From an uncultured Adlercreutzia sp. (lineage in GTDB: Bacteria > Actinomycetota > Coriobacteriia > Coriobacteriales > Eggerthellaceae): a stretch of DNA of 35,739 nucleotides. Below are positions 7,480 to 15,166 of this stretch, in pieces. Under the pieces are notes generated by a model. It saw only the letters and a program-made list of their open reading frames with translations. It was not told where the DNA came from and did not search any database. The stretch is taken from assembly GCA_947426355.1 (NCBI GenBank), contig CANEDU010000007.1, positions 1-35,739 of the forward strand, given 5' to 3'. Each line of letters begins with the position of its first letter. Position 1 is the first letter of the stretch. The position numbers and the translations under genes are program-made.

Positions 7480-7529
7480 ATGGCGCGAGCCTGGTGATTC
7501 TAGCATGGGGCACGTCGAGAGGAGGTGCC

Positions 7530-8225
7530 ATGGAGGCCATGCGATCTATGCGGGAGAGGGCGAGCCGGCTGCGAATCGCCGCGGCGCTCTTCGCGCCCTG
7601 GGGCGACGACTACCGTGCGGCCTACGAGGAAGCACGCGAGGCGTTGGGCCCCCAGGCGCCCGCGCTACCGACGGCCGCCGTGCGCCGACGGCTCGAGCGC
7701 GACGTGCTCGCGGCGGGCGCGCCGGCCTCGGCGCTACCGGTGGAGTCGCTGTACCGCCCATGGGCCGCCGCTCCGGAAGGGGCTGGCGGAGGTGCGCCGC
7801 GCGGCGGTGCGGCCGACTTCGGGGCGGCGCGCCATCTGTTCCTCGGTGATAGCGCGCAGCACATGCGGGAGCTCTACCGGCGCCTTCAGCTGGAGGTGCC
7901 CCCGCCTTTCGCAGCCATGCCCGATCACGTGGTCCTGCTCGCCGAGACCGTGGACCTGTTCGCGCAGGCTGGCAACGCCGAGGCCGTGGCCGCGATGATG
8001 GACGACCACTTCGGCTGGCTGGGCGACTACCGGACAGAGCTCGCGGTGCGTCGCGAGGCCCTGGATGCCCGTGCGGATGTGGGCATTCCCCAGGCCGACG
8101 AGCTGGCGCGCGCCCTGGACCACGCGGCGGCTCTGGCCGACGGGCTCGTGGCCCTTGCAGATGACCTTGCGCTGTCCGTTCGAGCGATCGACGGGCGCTG
8201 GGATAGAGAACAGACACACCGATAA
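7530..8225 (+). CDS. TorD/DmsD-like redox enzyme maturation chaperone (module 1)
   Basis: 231 aa from ATG 7530; AGGAGGTG, a full anti-rRNA match, lies at 7520-7527. The next downstream ATG (7539) would also be served by it, so the start is uncertain by three residues. The protein is helical and soluble, with no signal peptide. The region around LFLGDSAQHMRELYRRLQLEVPPPFAAMPDHVVLLAE resembles the TorD-family core, in which a Tyr/Arg helix is followed by P-x-x-PDHL-x-x-E. Family members bind the Tat signal of a partner molybdoenzyme and hold it until cofactor insertion. The next gene is exactly such an enzyme, 19 bp away. Sequence similarity is weaker than for the second chaperone in this window (23719-24393). 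Confidence 0.75.
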   Translation: MEAMRSMRERASRLRIAAALFAPWGDDYRAAYEEAREALGPQAPALPTAAVRRRLERDVLAAGAPASALPVESLYRPWAAAPEGAGGGAPRGGAADFGAARHLFLGDSAQHMRELYRRLQLEVPPPFAAMPDHVVLLAETVDLFAQAGNAEAVAAMMDDHFGWLGDYRTELAVRREALDARADVGIPQADELARALDHAAALADGLVALADDLALSVRAIDGRWDREQTHR

Positions 8226-8244
8226 CACGGAAGAGGAGGGTTTC

Positions 8245-10428
8245 ATGCGGTGCAATCCAACGAGGCGGACCTTTTTGAAGGGAACCGCCGCCACAGCCGT
8301 CTTGGCGGCAGGGGGCGCCTGCTCCCTGGGAGCGTGGCAGCGCGAGCAGGCCGAGGCGGCTGGCGCGCTGACGTCGGGCCCGTCGCTGTGCAACGGCTGT
8401 TCCAGTAAGTGCGGTCTTGTGGCCACTACGCGCGACGGCCGTCTGTGGACGGTCGAGGGTATGGAGGAGCATCCCTACTCCAAGGGGACGCTTTGCGGGC
8501 GCGGCCACGGCACGGCCCAGTGGGCCTATTCCGATGGTCGTTTGACCCAGCCCATGAAGCGTGTCGAGGACGGCAGCTTCGCGCCCATAAGCTGGGACGA
8601 TGCCTTCGCTGAAATTGGCGCGAAGGTGCAGGAGATCGTGGCCGAGGCCGGCCCCGAGGCTTTAGCCATCATTCAGGACCCGCGGCCGTCGGGCAAGTAC
8701 TACAGCAAGCGGTTCATGAACGCACTCGGCTCGGCCAACGTGTACACCCACGCAGCGGCGTGCAACCTCTCGAAGGAGAGCGGCATCGAGCAGGCCACGG
8801 GCGCTCAGAACTTCTCCGTGGACTTCGCTAACACCAAGATGGTGGTCTTCATCGGCCGCAGCTACGGCGACGCTATCCGCCCCTCTTCGGTGAAGAGCCT
8901 TGCTGGGGCCGCCGCGAAGGGCGCGCGCGTGGTCATTGTGGACCCGCGTCTGAACAACACGGGCGTTTTCGCCACCGACTGGGTGCCCATCAAGCCGGGA
9001 ACCGACATCGCCTTGCTGCTCGGCATCGCCAACGTGCTGGTCACGCGCGATCTGTACGACCACGAGTTCGTGGAACAGCACGCGGTGGGCTTCCCCGAGT
9101 TCGCCGCCCAGGTGGCCGACTACACCCCCGAATGGGCCGAGGGCATCTGCGACGTGCCGGCGGCCACCATCGAGGAGCTGGCCGAGTCCTTGGCCGCCGC
9201 GGCGCCGGCGTGCGCCATCGAGCCCTCGTGGCGCGCGGCCTTCGGGTGCGCCTACCAGAACTCCTTCGAGACGGCGCGTTGCGTGTGCGCGGTGAACGCC
9301 CTGCTCGGCAGCTGGGGCCAGAAGGGCGGGGCGCTCCTGACCTCGTCTCCCAAGGCAGGCGACCTTGACCCTGCGAAGTTCCCCAAGGTGCCCGCGCCCG
9401 CTTCCCCGCGTCTGGGCGATGAGGAGTACCCGCTGGCGCTTTCCGGCACCGGCACCAACCTGGCCGTGCTGAACGGCTGCAACGACGGCGCCATCCAGGG
9501 CGTGTTCTTCTACAACTCCAACGCCGTGCAGGGCTACGCGCAGCCGGCGAAATGGCGCGAGGCCCTGGCCAAGGCGAAGCTCGTGGTGACCATCGACGTG
9601 CAAATGAGCGAGACGGCCTTGGAATCCGACTACGTGCTGCCCGAGTGCACGGTGCTCGAGCGCTTGGAACTCCCCGAGTTCATCGGCGGCAAGAAGCACT
9701 ATGTGGCCCTGCGCACGCCGGTACTCGAGCGCATCCATCCCGAGACGAAGCCGTGCGACGAGATCTTCGCGGGGCTTGCCGAGGCGTGCGGCGTGGGGCA
9801 GTACTTCCCCTTCACGGTGGAAGAACTCGCCGATGCCCAGCTGGCCAGCGTGGGCACCTCGCTTGACGAAGTGCGCGAGGCCGGCATCGTGGAACTGACC
9901 GATCCCGAGTTCGCCTACGGCGTGCCCACGTTCAAGACGCCTACGGAGAAGTTCCAGTTCACATCTGAGAAGGTGGGCACCGCGGGGCTCAACCCGGTTA
10001 TCGGCTATGTGGGCCGTCTCGTGGAGCCTGCGGAAGGCGAGTTCTTCCTCGTCGGCGGCAAGCAGGGCATCCACTCCCACACCATGACCATGAACCTGGA
10101 GGCGCTCAACGCCATTTCCCGCGAGTATGGGCTGGAGCGTTTGTGGATGGCCACGTCCGATGCGGAGTCGCTGGGCATCGCCGACGGCGATACGGTGGAG
10201 GTCGAGTCGAGCGAAGCTACAGGTCAGGTGACCGTAAAGGTGACCGAGCGCTTGAAGCCCGGCGTGCTGTTCCTGCCGACGCACTACGGCAGCACGTCGC
10301 CCTATCTGACGCGGGCGCAGGGTCTTGGCATCAACATGATGGATTTCGTTCCGCTGCACCTTGAGCCCAAGGTCGGCTCGGTTATGAGCCAGGAAGTGGC
10401 GGTGAAGGTTAGGAAGGTGGAAGGCTGA
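8245..10428 (+). CDS. Tat-exported molybdopterin oxidoreductase, PsrA/PhsA-like catalytic subunit
   Basis: 727 aa from ATG 8245, after GAGGAGGG. A Tat signal starts the protein (RRTFLKGTAATAVLAAGG). The Fe-S motif is Cys49-x2-Cys52-x3-Cys56-x27-Cys84, in CNGCSSKCGL...LCGRG. A Mo-bisMGD fold follows, with GRSYGDAIRPSS, VDPRLNNTGVFATDWVPIKPGTD and a C-terminal MGD-binding domain (FLPTHYG). The Cys at 173 (HAAACNLSKESG) sits where this superfamily places its Mo ligand; a Cys ligand would place it nearer polysulfide/thiosulfate-reductase relatives than DMSO reductase, which uses Ser. The ferredoxin and NrfD-like genes follow with 1-bp overlap and 6-bp gap. The complex likely takes electrons from menaquinol to an external acceptor. 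The acceptor cannot be named from the sequence. Confidence 0.87.
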   Translation: MRCNPTRRTFLKGTAATAVLAAGGACSLGAWQREQAEAAGALTSGPSLCNGCSSKCGLVATTRDGRLWTVEGMEEHPYSKGTLCGRGHGTAQWAYSDGRLTQPMKRVEDGSFAPISWDDAFAEIGAKVQEIVAEAGPEALAIIQDPRPSGKYYSKRFMNALGSANVYTHAAACNLSKESGIEQATGAQNFSVDFANTKMVVFIGRSYGDAIRPSSVKSLAGAAAKGARVVIVDPRLNNTGVFATDWVPIKPGTDIALLLGIANVLVTRDLYDHEFVEQHAVGFPEFAAQVADYTPEWAEGICDVPAATIEELAESLAAAAPACAIEPSWRAAFGCAYQNSFETARCVCAVNALLGSWGQKGGALLTSSPKAGDLDPAKFPKVPAPASPRLGDEEYPLALSGTGTNLAVLNGCNDGAIQGVFFYNSNAVQGYAQPAKWREALAKAKLVVTIDVQMSETALESDYVLPECTVLERLELPEFIGGKKHYVALRTPVLERIHPETKPCDEIFAGLAEACGVGQYFPFTVEELADAQLASVGTSLDEVREAGIVELTDPEFAYGVPTFKTPTEKFQFTSEKVGTAGLNPVIGYVGRLVEPAEGEFFLVGGKQGIHSHTMTMNLEALNAISREYGLERLWMATSDAESLGIADGDTVEVESSEATGQVTVKVTERLKPGVLFLPTHYGSTSPYLTRAQGLGINMMDFVPLHLEPKVGSVMSQEVAVKVRKVEG

Positions 10429-10964
10429 TGGCCCGGTACGGAATGCTCATCAACACGAAGAAGTGCGTCGGGTGCTACGCCTGCCGCGTAGCATGCCAGA
10501 TGGTGAACAGCCTGGCGCCCGAGGAGTCCTTCATCTCGTTCAACGAGCTGGAGCAGGGAAGCTATCCCAATGTGTACGCGGAAGTGGTGCCCGTGCAGTG
10601 CATGCACTGCGAGGACGCGCCCTGCGAGGCCGTGTGTCCCACCCATGCCACCTACACCACCGATTCGGGTGTAGTGCTGGTGGACGAGGGCAAGTGCATC
10701 GGCTGCAAGTACTGCATGGCCGCCTGCCCCTACGGCGCGCGCGTGCAGATCGAGGAGACCGGCGTGATAGAGAAGTGCCGCTTCTGCTGGTACGAGGGCG
10801 AGCCGGGCAACCCGCCGCGGTGCGTGAACACCTGCATTTCGGGCGCCCGCATCTTCGGCGATTTGGACGACCCGGAAAGCGAGATCTGCCGGGAGATCGC
10901 CCGCACCAACGCCCAGCCTCTGGCGGGCAATCTGACCGCTGCGAAAATCTATTACGTGAGGTGA
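10428..10964 (+). CDS. Four-cluster ferredoxin subunit, PsrB/NrfC-like
   Basis: 178 aa; its ATG overlaps the preceding TGA by one base (TGATG), so translation is coupled. Four Cys groups appear in the order of the DmsB/PsrB family: CVGCYACRVAC, CMHCEDAPCEAVCP, CIGCKYCMAACP, and CRFC...CVNTC, enough for four [4Fe-4S] clusters. It should pass electrons between the NrfD-like quinol-oxidising membrane subunit and the Mo catalytic subunit. No signal peptide is present; such subunits are carried out with the Tat-signal-bearing partner. Confidence 0.92.
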   Translation: MARYGMLINTKKCVGCYACRVACQMVNSLAPEESFISFNELEQGSYPNVYAEVVPVQCMHCEDAPCEAVCPTHATYTTDSGVVLVDEGKCIGCKYCMAACPYGARVQIEETGVIEKCRFCWYEGEPGNPPRCVNTCISGARIFGDLDDPESEICREIARTNAQPLAGNLTAAKIYYVR

Positions 10965-10970
10965 TGACCG

Positions 10971-11837
10971 ATGGTTTGGGGACCTATGATCGCATGGTAT
11001 CTGTTTCTGGCAGGTGCCTCCGCCGGGGCTTTTCTCACGGCGGCGTTTGTTGAAGCGAAGTATCCCGATAGCGTGAAGATGCGCGTCGCGGGCCGCATCA
11101 TTGCCCCGGTGTTTCTGGGCGTGGGTCTGATCATGCTCATGCTGGACGCCGAGGCGGGCCTGCGCAATCCGCTGCGCTTCTTCTACCTGGTGATGAACCC
11201 GGGCTCGGTGATGACGCTGGGCGTGTACTTCATCTGCCTGTTCATGCCCGTCTCGTTGGTGGCGGCCCTGCTTGAGGTACTGCGTCGCCCCGTGCCGAAG
11301 TGGCTCACGTGGACGGGTATCGTGTCGGCGTTCTGCGTGGCGGCCTACACAGGCTTTCTGCTGGGCGTGGTGCAGGCCTACCCCCTGTGGAACAACGCCA
11401 TCCTGCCGGTGCTGTTCGTGGTGTCGGCTCTGTCGGCGGGTTTGGCCGCCACGAGTTTGGTGGGCCTGGTAACCGACCGCGAGCGCTTCGAGCAGATGTG
11501 GCTCATCAAGAAGAGCCACGTGATTCTGTCGGCCATCGAGATGGTGGTGCTCGCCACCATGCTCATCATCGTGAGCGCTGGCAGCGTAGAGGGGGCCGCG
11601 TCGGTGGCGTCTCTCGTATCGGGCGAGTACGCGCCCATGTTCTGGGGCGGCCTGGTGCTGCTCGGCCTGGTGGCGCCCTTCGCCATCGAAGGCTGGCCGG
11701 TATTCATCACGCGCAAGGTGGAGACATCCACCACATCCATGGTGGTGAGCGTCATTGGCGAAGGCGGCGTGCTGGTAGGCGGCTTCCTGCTGCGCCTGCT
11801 GGTCATCCTGGCCGCGCTGCCGGTGGTGTACTTGTAG
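10971..11837 (+). CDS. NrfD/PsrC-like membrane anchor, quinol-interacting subunit
   Basis: 288 aa, start supported by GAGGTGATG just upstream; it begins 6 bp after the ferredoxin gene. The first span reads GPMIAWYLFLAGASAGAFL, the hallmark opening of NrfD/PsrC proteins. About eight hydrophobic segments follow, including LMLDAEAGLRNPLRFFYL, a typical NrfD loop. In PsrABC-type complexes this subunit anchors the enzyme and oxidises menaquinol. It is the last gene of the torD-psrABC-like operon; a terminator follows within 15 bp. Confidence 0.9.
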   Translation: MVWGPMIAWYLFLAGASAGAFLTAAFVEAKYPDSVKMRVAGRIIAPVFLGVGLIMLMLDAEAGLRNPLRFFYLVMNPGSVMTLGVYFICLFMPVSLVAALLEVLRRPVPKWLTWTGIVSAFCVAAYTGFLLGVVQAYPLWNNAILPVLFVVSALSAGLAATSLVGLVTDRERFEQMWLIKKSHVILSAIEMVVLATMLIIVSAGSVEGAASVASLVSGEYAPMFWGGLVLLGLVAPFAIEGWPVFITRKVETSTTSMVVSVIGEGGVLVGGFLLRLLVILAALPVVYL

Positions 11838-11848
11838 CTGAAGTTCGG

Positions 11849-11875
11849 GCGCCCGCTTGATGCGGGCGTCTTTTT
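11849..11875 (+). terminator. Rho-independent terminator of the psr-like operon
   Basis: GCGCCCGC-TTGAT-GCGGGCGT forms an 8-bp stem (11849-11869, one G-U), then C and five Ts. It abuts the end of the converging MoxR-like gene. Confidence 0.85.
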
Positions 11876-13399
11876 CTACTCCTCGTCCAGGGTGATGCGG
11901 TCGATGCGGGCGGCCAGGTCGCTGCCGCGCTCGTAGAACTGCAGGTTCTGGTTGTGGGCGAAGTAGCGCTCGCAGCCGTGGTCGTTGATGAAGGCCATGC
12001 CCGCGCGACTCACCGACAGGTCGGTTACCAGCATGAGCATCTCCTGGCCCTCGCCGAAGGCCTCTTCCACGAACTTGAACACGTTGTCGAGCGCTGTGGA
12101 GGCCGCATCTACCGAGGCGTCAAGCTCGTCTAAGCGCTCGTTGAAGCGCTCGCGCAGCAGGTCGAACGCGGCGCCGTCGGGCAGCTCGGCCCCGGTGCGC
12201 AGCACCTCGTCCAAAAGCCCGATGGCGCGCTCGAAGGAACGGTAGCGCTCCTCGGAAAGCAGGCTCGATGCGCGTTCCACATAGCGGGTATGCGCCAGCT
12301 CGGTGCTTGTGGCGCGAATGAGCGCGGAGGCATCGGAGGCGTCGGCTATGCCCTCGGCGGCCAGACGCTCCTTCAGGTCGGCCAGCACGCCGTGGGTGAA
12401 GGCGGCGGCCTTTTCCTCCATCACCGCCTGGCGCAGCACGCCCACAGTGGCGTCCACCACCAGCCCCATCACAGCCACGCGCTCGTCGAAGGGCGCCCGC
12501 CGCGCGCGCTCGGCCAGGCCCACCTCGGCGGTGCCGTCCAAGATGCGGTCGATCTGATAGTCGCTGCGGTACTTGGTGAACAGGTCGTAGTACATCGCGA
12601 ACCGCTTCGCGATATCGGCGTTCTGCACGTACTGTTCCACCAGCAGCTCGTCCACCGCAAGGCCCTGGGCCTCGTAGAGCTTGATCATGGCCGACAGGTC
12701 GTCCCAGCCGCGGGCCGTCACGAACGACGCGCCGTCGGGGGTGGCTTCCACGGCGTAGAAGTGCCCGCGCTCGATATCCAGGTAGGTGATGACGGCCGGG
12801 TGCACCTCGCTGGCCACGGCGAACTCGCGCCACACGTCGTAGTCGGGCTCCACCTCGATGCGCTTCAAGCGGTCCCAGGTGGCAATGTCGAAATCGCGGG
12901 CCGTGCGGTTGTACTCGGGCGGGTTGCCGGCCGTTACCACAATCCAGCCGGCGGGCACCGCGTGGCGCCCGAACACCTTGTACTGCAAGAACTGCAGCAT
13001 AGCCGGCGTGAGCGTTTCGGACACGCAGTTGATCTCGTCCAGGAACAGGATGCCCTCGGTACGCCCCGTGGTTTCCATGGCCTCGTACACCGACGCGATG
13101 ATCTCGCTCATGGTGTACTCTGACACCTGGTAATCCTGGCCGCCGTAGGTCTTCGTGGCGATGAAGGGCAGGCCCAGCGCGCTCTGGCGCGTGTGGTGGG
13201 TCATGGAGTAGGACACGAAGCCCACTTCCAGCTCCTGGGCGATCTGCTCCATGATGGCCGTCTTGCCGATACCCGGCGCGCCCAGCAGGAACACCGGGCG
13301 CTGCCGCTCGGCCGGCAGCAGGTAGTTGCCGAACTCGTCCTTGGTGAAGTAGGCCACCATGGCGTTTTTGATCTGCTGCTTCGCTTCCCGAATGTTCAT
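11876..13399 (-). CDS. MoxR-type AAA+ ATPase
   Basis: 507 aa; the ATG at 13399 follows TTAAGGAGCCTCT. Walker A is GAPGIGKT (40-47), Walker B GILFLDE (116-122), with a sensor-like TAGNPPEYNRTARDFDIATWDR. About 250 C-terminal residues are helical and not recognisable. MoxR ATPases work with von Willebrand factor A proteins as chaperone-like machines that remodel or activate partner complexes. The VWA partner is the gene immediately upstream in the same operon (57 bp gap). The target is not encoded next to them in an obvious way; the psr-like operon ends 39 bp away on the other strand, which may be chance. Confidence 0.87.
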   Translation of the reverse strand: MNIREAKQQIKNAMVAYFTKDEFGNYLLPAERQRPVFLLGAPGIGKTAIMEQIAQELEVGFVSYSMTHHTRQSALGLPFIATKTYGGQDYQVSEYTMSEIIASVYEAMETTGRTEGILFLDEINCVSETLTPAMLQFLQYKVFGRHAVPAGWIVVTAGNPPEYNRTARDFDIATWDRLKRIEVEPDYDVWREFAVASEVHPAVITYLDIERGHFYAVEATPDGASFVTARGWDDLSAMIKLYEAQGLAVDELLVEQYVQNADIAKRFAMYYDLFTKYRSDYQIDRILDGTAEVGLAERARRAPFDERVAVMGLVVDATVGVLRQAVMEEKAAAFTHGVLADLKERLAAEGIADASDASALIRATSTELAHTRYVERASSLLSEERYRSFERAIGLLDEVLRTGAELPDGAAFDLLRERFNERLDELDASVDAASTALDNVFKFVEEAFGEGQEMLMLVTDLSVSRAGMAFINDHGCERYFAHNQNLQFYERGSDLAARIDRITLDEE

Positions 13400-13456
13400 A
13401 GAGGCTCCTTAAGGGGTGCGGGGGGTGACTGGCATGCTAGAGCTGGACGGCGACTC

Positions 13457-15010
13457 TCACAATGGCTCCTCTTCCAATACGAAGGTGTCGTCCAGTACCA
13501 CTTTCATGGCCCATGGGGGCACAGGCGCGCTCGCGGCGGCGTCGTCGGAATCGAGGAACACAAAGGCGCTCTCGAAAGGCGGCCGCCGCGCGGGGTAGGT
13601 CCCTTGGCCGTCGGTGAAGTAAATGAGGCCGCCCAAATCGTTCAGCTCGCCGGCGGCCAGGGCATCTTCCACGAAGCGGAACACGGGGCGGAAGTCGGTG
13701 CCGCCGAGTCCCTTGATGACGGGGTTGTCCAGGTAGCGCTCAAGATCTTGCAGGCAGGTGATACGCGCCACGTCGGTGACGGCCGCGTCGCACTGCACGA
13801 TGAGCACGTTCATCTGTGTGAAGAAGCTGGCTTCGTCGGCTAAGATGGAGTAGGTGCGCTCGATGAACTTCCGCACGAGGCCGTCTTTGGTGGAGGCCGA
13901 GGTGTCGATGGCGATGACGAAGTCGCGGATGCGCTTCTCCTCGGCGAACTCCACCGGCTCCACGAGCGGCAGGTTGCCGTAGAGGGAGAGGCCGTAGGTG
14001 TAGAACACGTAGTCGAACTCGTCGTCGTTTACGCGAATTTGCTCGCCCATGCGCGCGAACTTCCGTAGGAAGGCGCGGTAGTCGTGCTTCTCGCGGGTGA
14101 CCTTGCGCAGGTTCATGGCGAGGTTCGATCCCTCGATGCCCCACAGTTTCGCGTAGGCGTCCAGCTGGATGCCCATTTCCAGGGCGGCGTTCTCCCACTG
14201 CTCGCGGGAGCGGTCCAGCTGCACGGTGTCGGCGAAGCGCTCGCCGATGGCTCGGGCGGCGTGCTCGGGCGCCTTCTTCTGGGTGATGTCAGCGGAGTCC
14301 ATGGCGCGATGGGCTTTGTGCGAGTAGGGCACGTCGGCCGCCTCGTCGGGAATGTCCATATCGGTGCCGGGGGTGTCGGCCGCACCGGCGGCGGCGCTGC
14401 GCTGGCCCTCGCCCTCGGCCGCCTCGCCCTCGGGTGCCGTGTCGCCCTCGCCCTCGGCGATGACGATGGCGTGCCACGGGCGGTGATCGTCCACGTGGAA
14501 GCGCGCGCCCAGGCGGGCGAGCTCGTCGTCGGTGGCGCCGGCCTCGCGTCGGTCGCGCAGGGCGGCGTACACGCGCTCGGCGGTCATGAGGCCGGCCTCG
14601 GCGGCCATGCGCTCCAGCTCGGGGCGCGAGGCCGCAGCCTGGGGCGTGCGCGTGGCGGGCAGATCCAGCTGGTCGATTACCGATTCCACCACCATGTCAC
14701 AGGCGATGTCCCACAGGTCGGGCTCGACGTTCGCGCCCGGGTACAGATGCAGAAACACGTTATGGAGCACCACGTGTAGGTAGGCGCGGCTGGCCTCGGC
14801 AGGATCGGCCGCGTAGGTGCGTGCCCAGTGAGCGGGATTGAAGCGCAGGTGCGCCCCATCGGTGGCCAGGGTTGCGCCGGGCTGCGGCAGGGGAGTCAGG
14901 CGGGCGAAGGCGGCGCTCATGAAGCGCAAGTTCACGAGCAGGCCGTTGCGCACGAGGTCGAGCGCTTCCAGCGCCAGCGCTTCCACGTCGCTGCTGCGGT
15001 TGTCGCGCAC
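13457..15010 (-). CDS. VWA-domain protein with N-terminal DUF2201-like (degenerate metallopeptidase-like) domain
   Basis: 517 aa from a GTG at 15010, with GAGAGGAGG nine bases upstream. The N-terminal domain (about 20-150) resembles the DUF2201 peptidase-like fold, but the expected His-Glu-x-x-His reads H79-V-V-L-H83 (then His88), so the catalytic Glu is missing. A low-complexity Glu/Gly/Ala stretch lies at about 185-225. The C-terminal VWA-like domain carries the metal-site motif D369-T-S-A-S373 and a later GLGGTDFRP, a typical third metal-site loop. The protein is likely the substrate adaptor of the MoxR-type ATPase encoded directly downstream. Here VWA precedes MoxR, the reverse of the common order. 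Confidence 0.83.
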   Translation of the reverse strand: MRDNRSSDVEALALEALDLVRNGLLVNLRFMSAAFARLTPLPQPGATLATDGAHLRFNPAHWARTYAADPAEASRAYLHVVLHNVFLHLYPGANVEPDLWDIACDMVVESVIDQLDLPATRTPQAAASRPELERMAAEAGLMTAERVYAALRDRREAGATDDELARLGARFHVDDHRPWHAIVIAEGEGDTAPEGEAAEGEGQRSAAAGAADTPGTDMDIPDEAADVPYSHKAHRAMDSADITQKKAPEHAARAIGERFADTVQLDRSREQWENAALEMGIQLDAYAKLWGIEGSNLAMNLRKVTREKHDYRAFLRKFARMGEQIRVNDDEFDYVFYTYGLSLYGNLPLVEPVEFAEEKRIRDFVIAIDTSASTKDGLVRKFIERTYSILADEASFFTQMNVLIVQCDAAVTDVARITCLQDLERYLDNPVIKGLGGTDFRPVFRFVEDALAAGELNDLGGLIYFTDGQGTYPARRPPFESAFVFLDSDDAAASAPVPPWAMKVVLDDTFVLEEEPL

Positions 15011-15046
15011 GGCCCCTCGCCTCCTCTCGCTGGTGGGCTCGTTTTA

Positions 15047-15064
15047 CGTTTGTGGCCACAAGCG
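15047..15064. promoter_or_regulatory. Palindrome centred on TTGTGGCCACAA
   Basis: TTGTGGCCACAA (15050-15061) is a perfect 12-bp palindrome; outer bases extend it to 18 bp with one mispair. It lies 37 bp before the VWA start and upstream of the LRR gene promoter, so it could control either divergent gene. Confidence 0.35.
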
Positions 15065-15079
15065 CAATCTGCCTTGTCG

Positions 15080-15108
15080 TTGTGCTCGCTTGCGGCGTAG
15101 TGTAGCAT
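15080..15108 (+). promoter_or_regulatory. Candidate promoter of the LRR-protein gene
   Basis: TTGTGC (15080-15085), 17-bp spacer, TAGCAT (15103-15108). Only three or four bases of each box match consensus. The same TAGCAT box is the candidate -10 of the module 1 operon. Confidence 0.35.
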
Positions 15109-15137
15109 GGGGCGCACACGGGGTAAACAGCCCCATG
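15106..15137 (+). promoter_or_regulatory. Leader hairpin before the LRR-protein gene
   Basis: CATGGGGC (15106-15113) and GCCCCATG (15130-15137) pair perfectly across 16 nt. The hairpin ends 14 nt before the ribosome-binding GAAGGTG (15151-15157). Confidence 0.35.
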
Positions 15138-15166
15138 ACCTCCGAATTGGGAAGGTGCACAAAATT

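Noticed and set aside
8308-8330. REP-like core GGCAGGGGGCGCCTGC in the PsrA-like signal peptide
   Set aside because: Only a short match to the metH palindromes, and it encodes a normal Tat signal peptide, so chance is the better explanation.
8662-10359. 565-codon antisense frame over the PsrA-like gene
   Set aside because: His/Arg/Gly-rich shadow of the real gene with no ribosome site.
11876-15010. RavA-ViaA assignment for the MoxR/VWA pair
   Set aside because: Lengths are similar, but the sequence around the Walker motifs and the DUF2201-like N-terminus do not match RavA/ViaA, and gene order is reversed.
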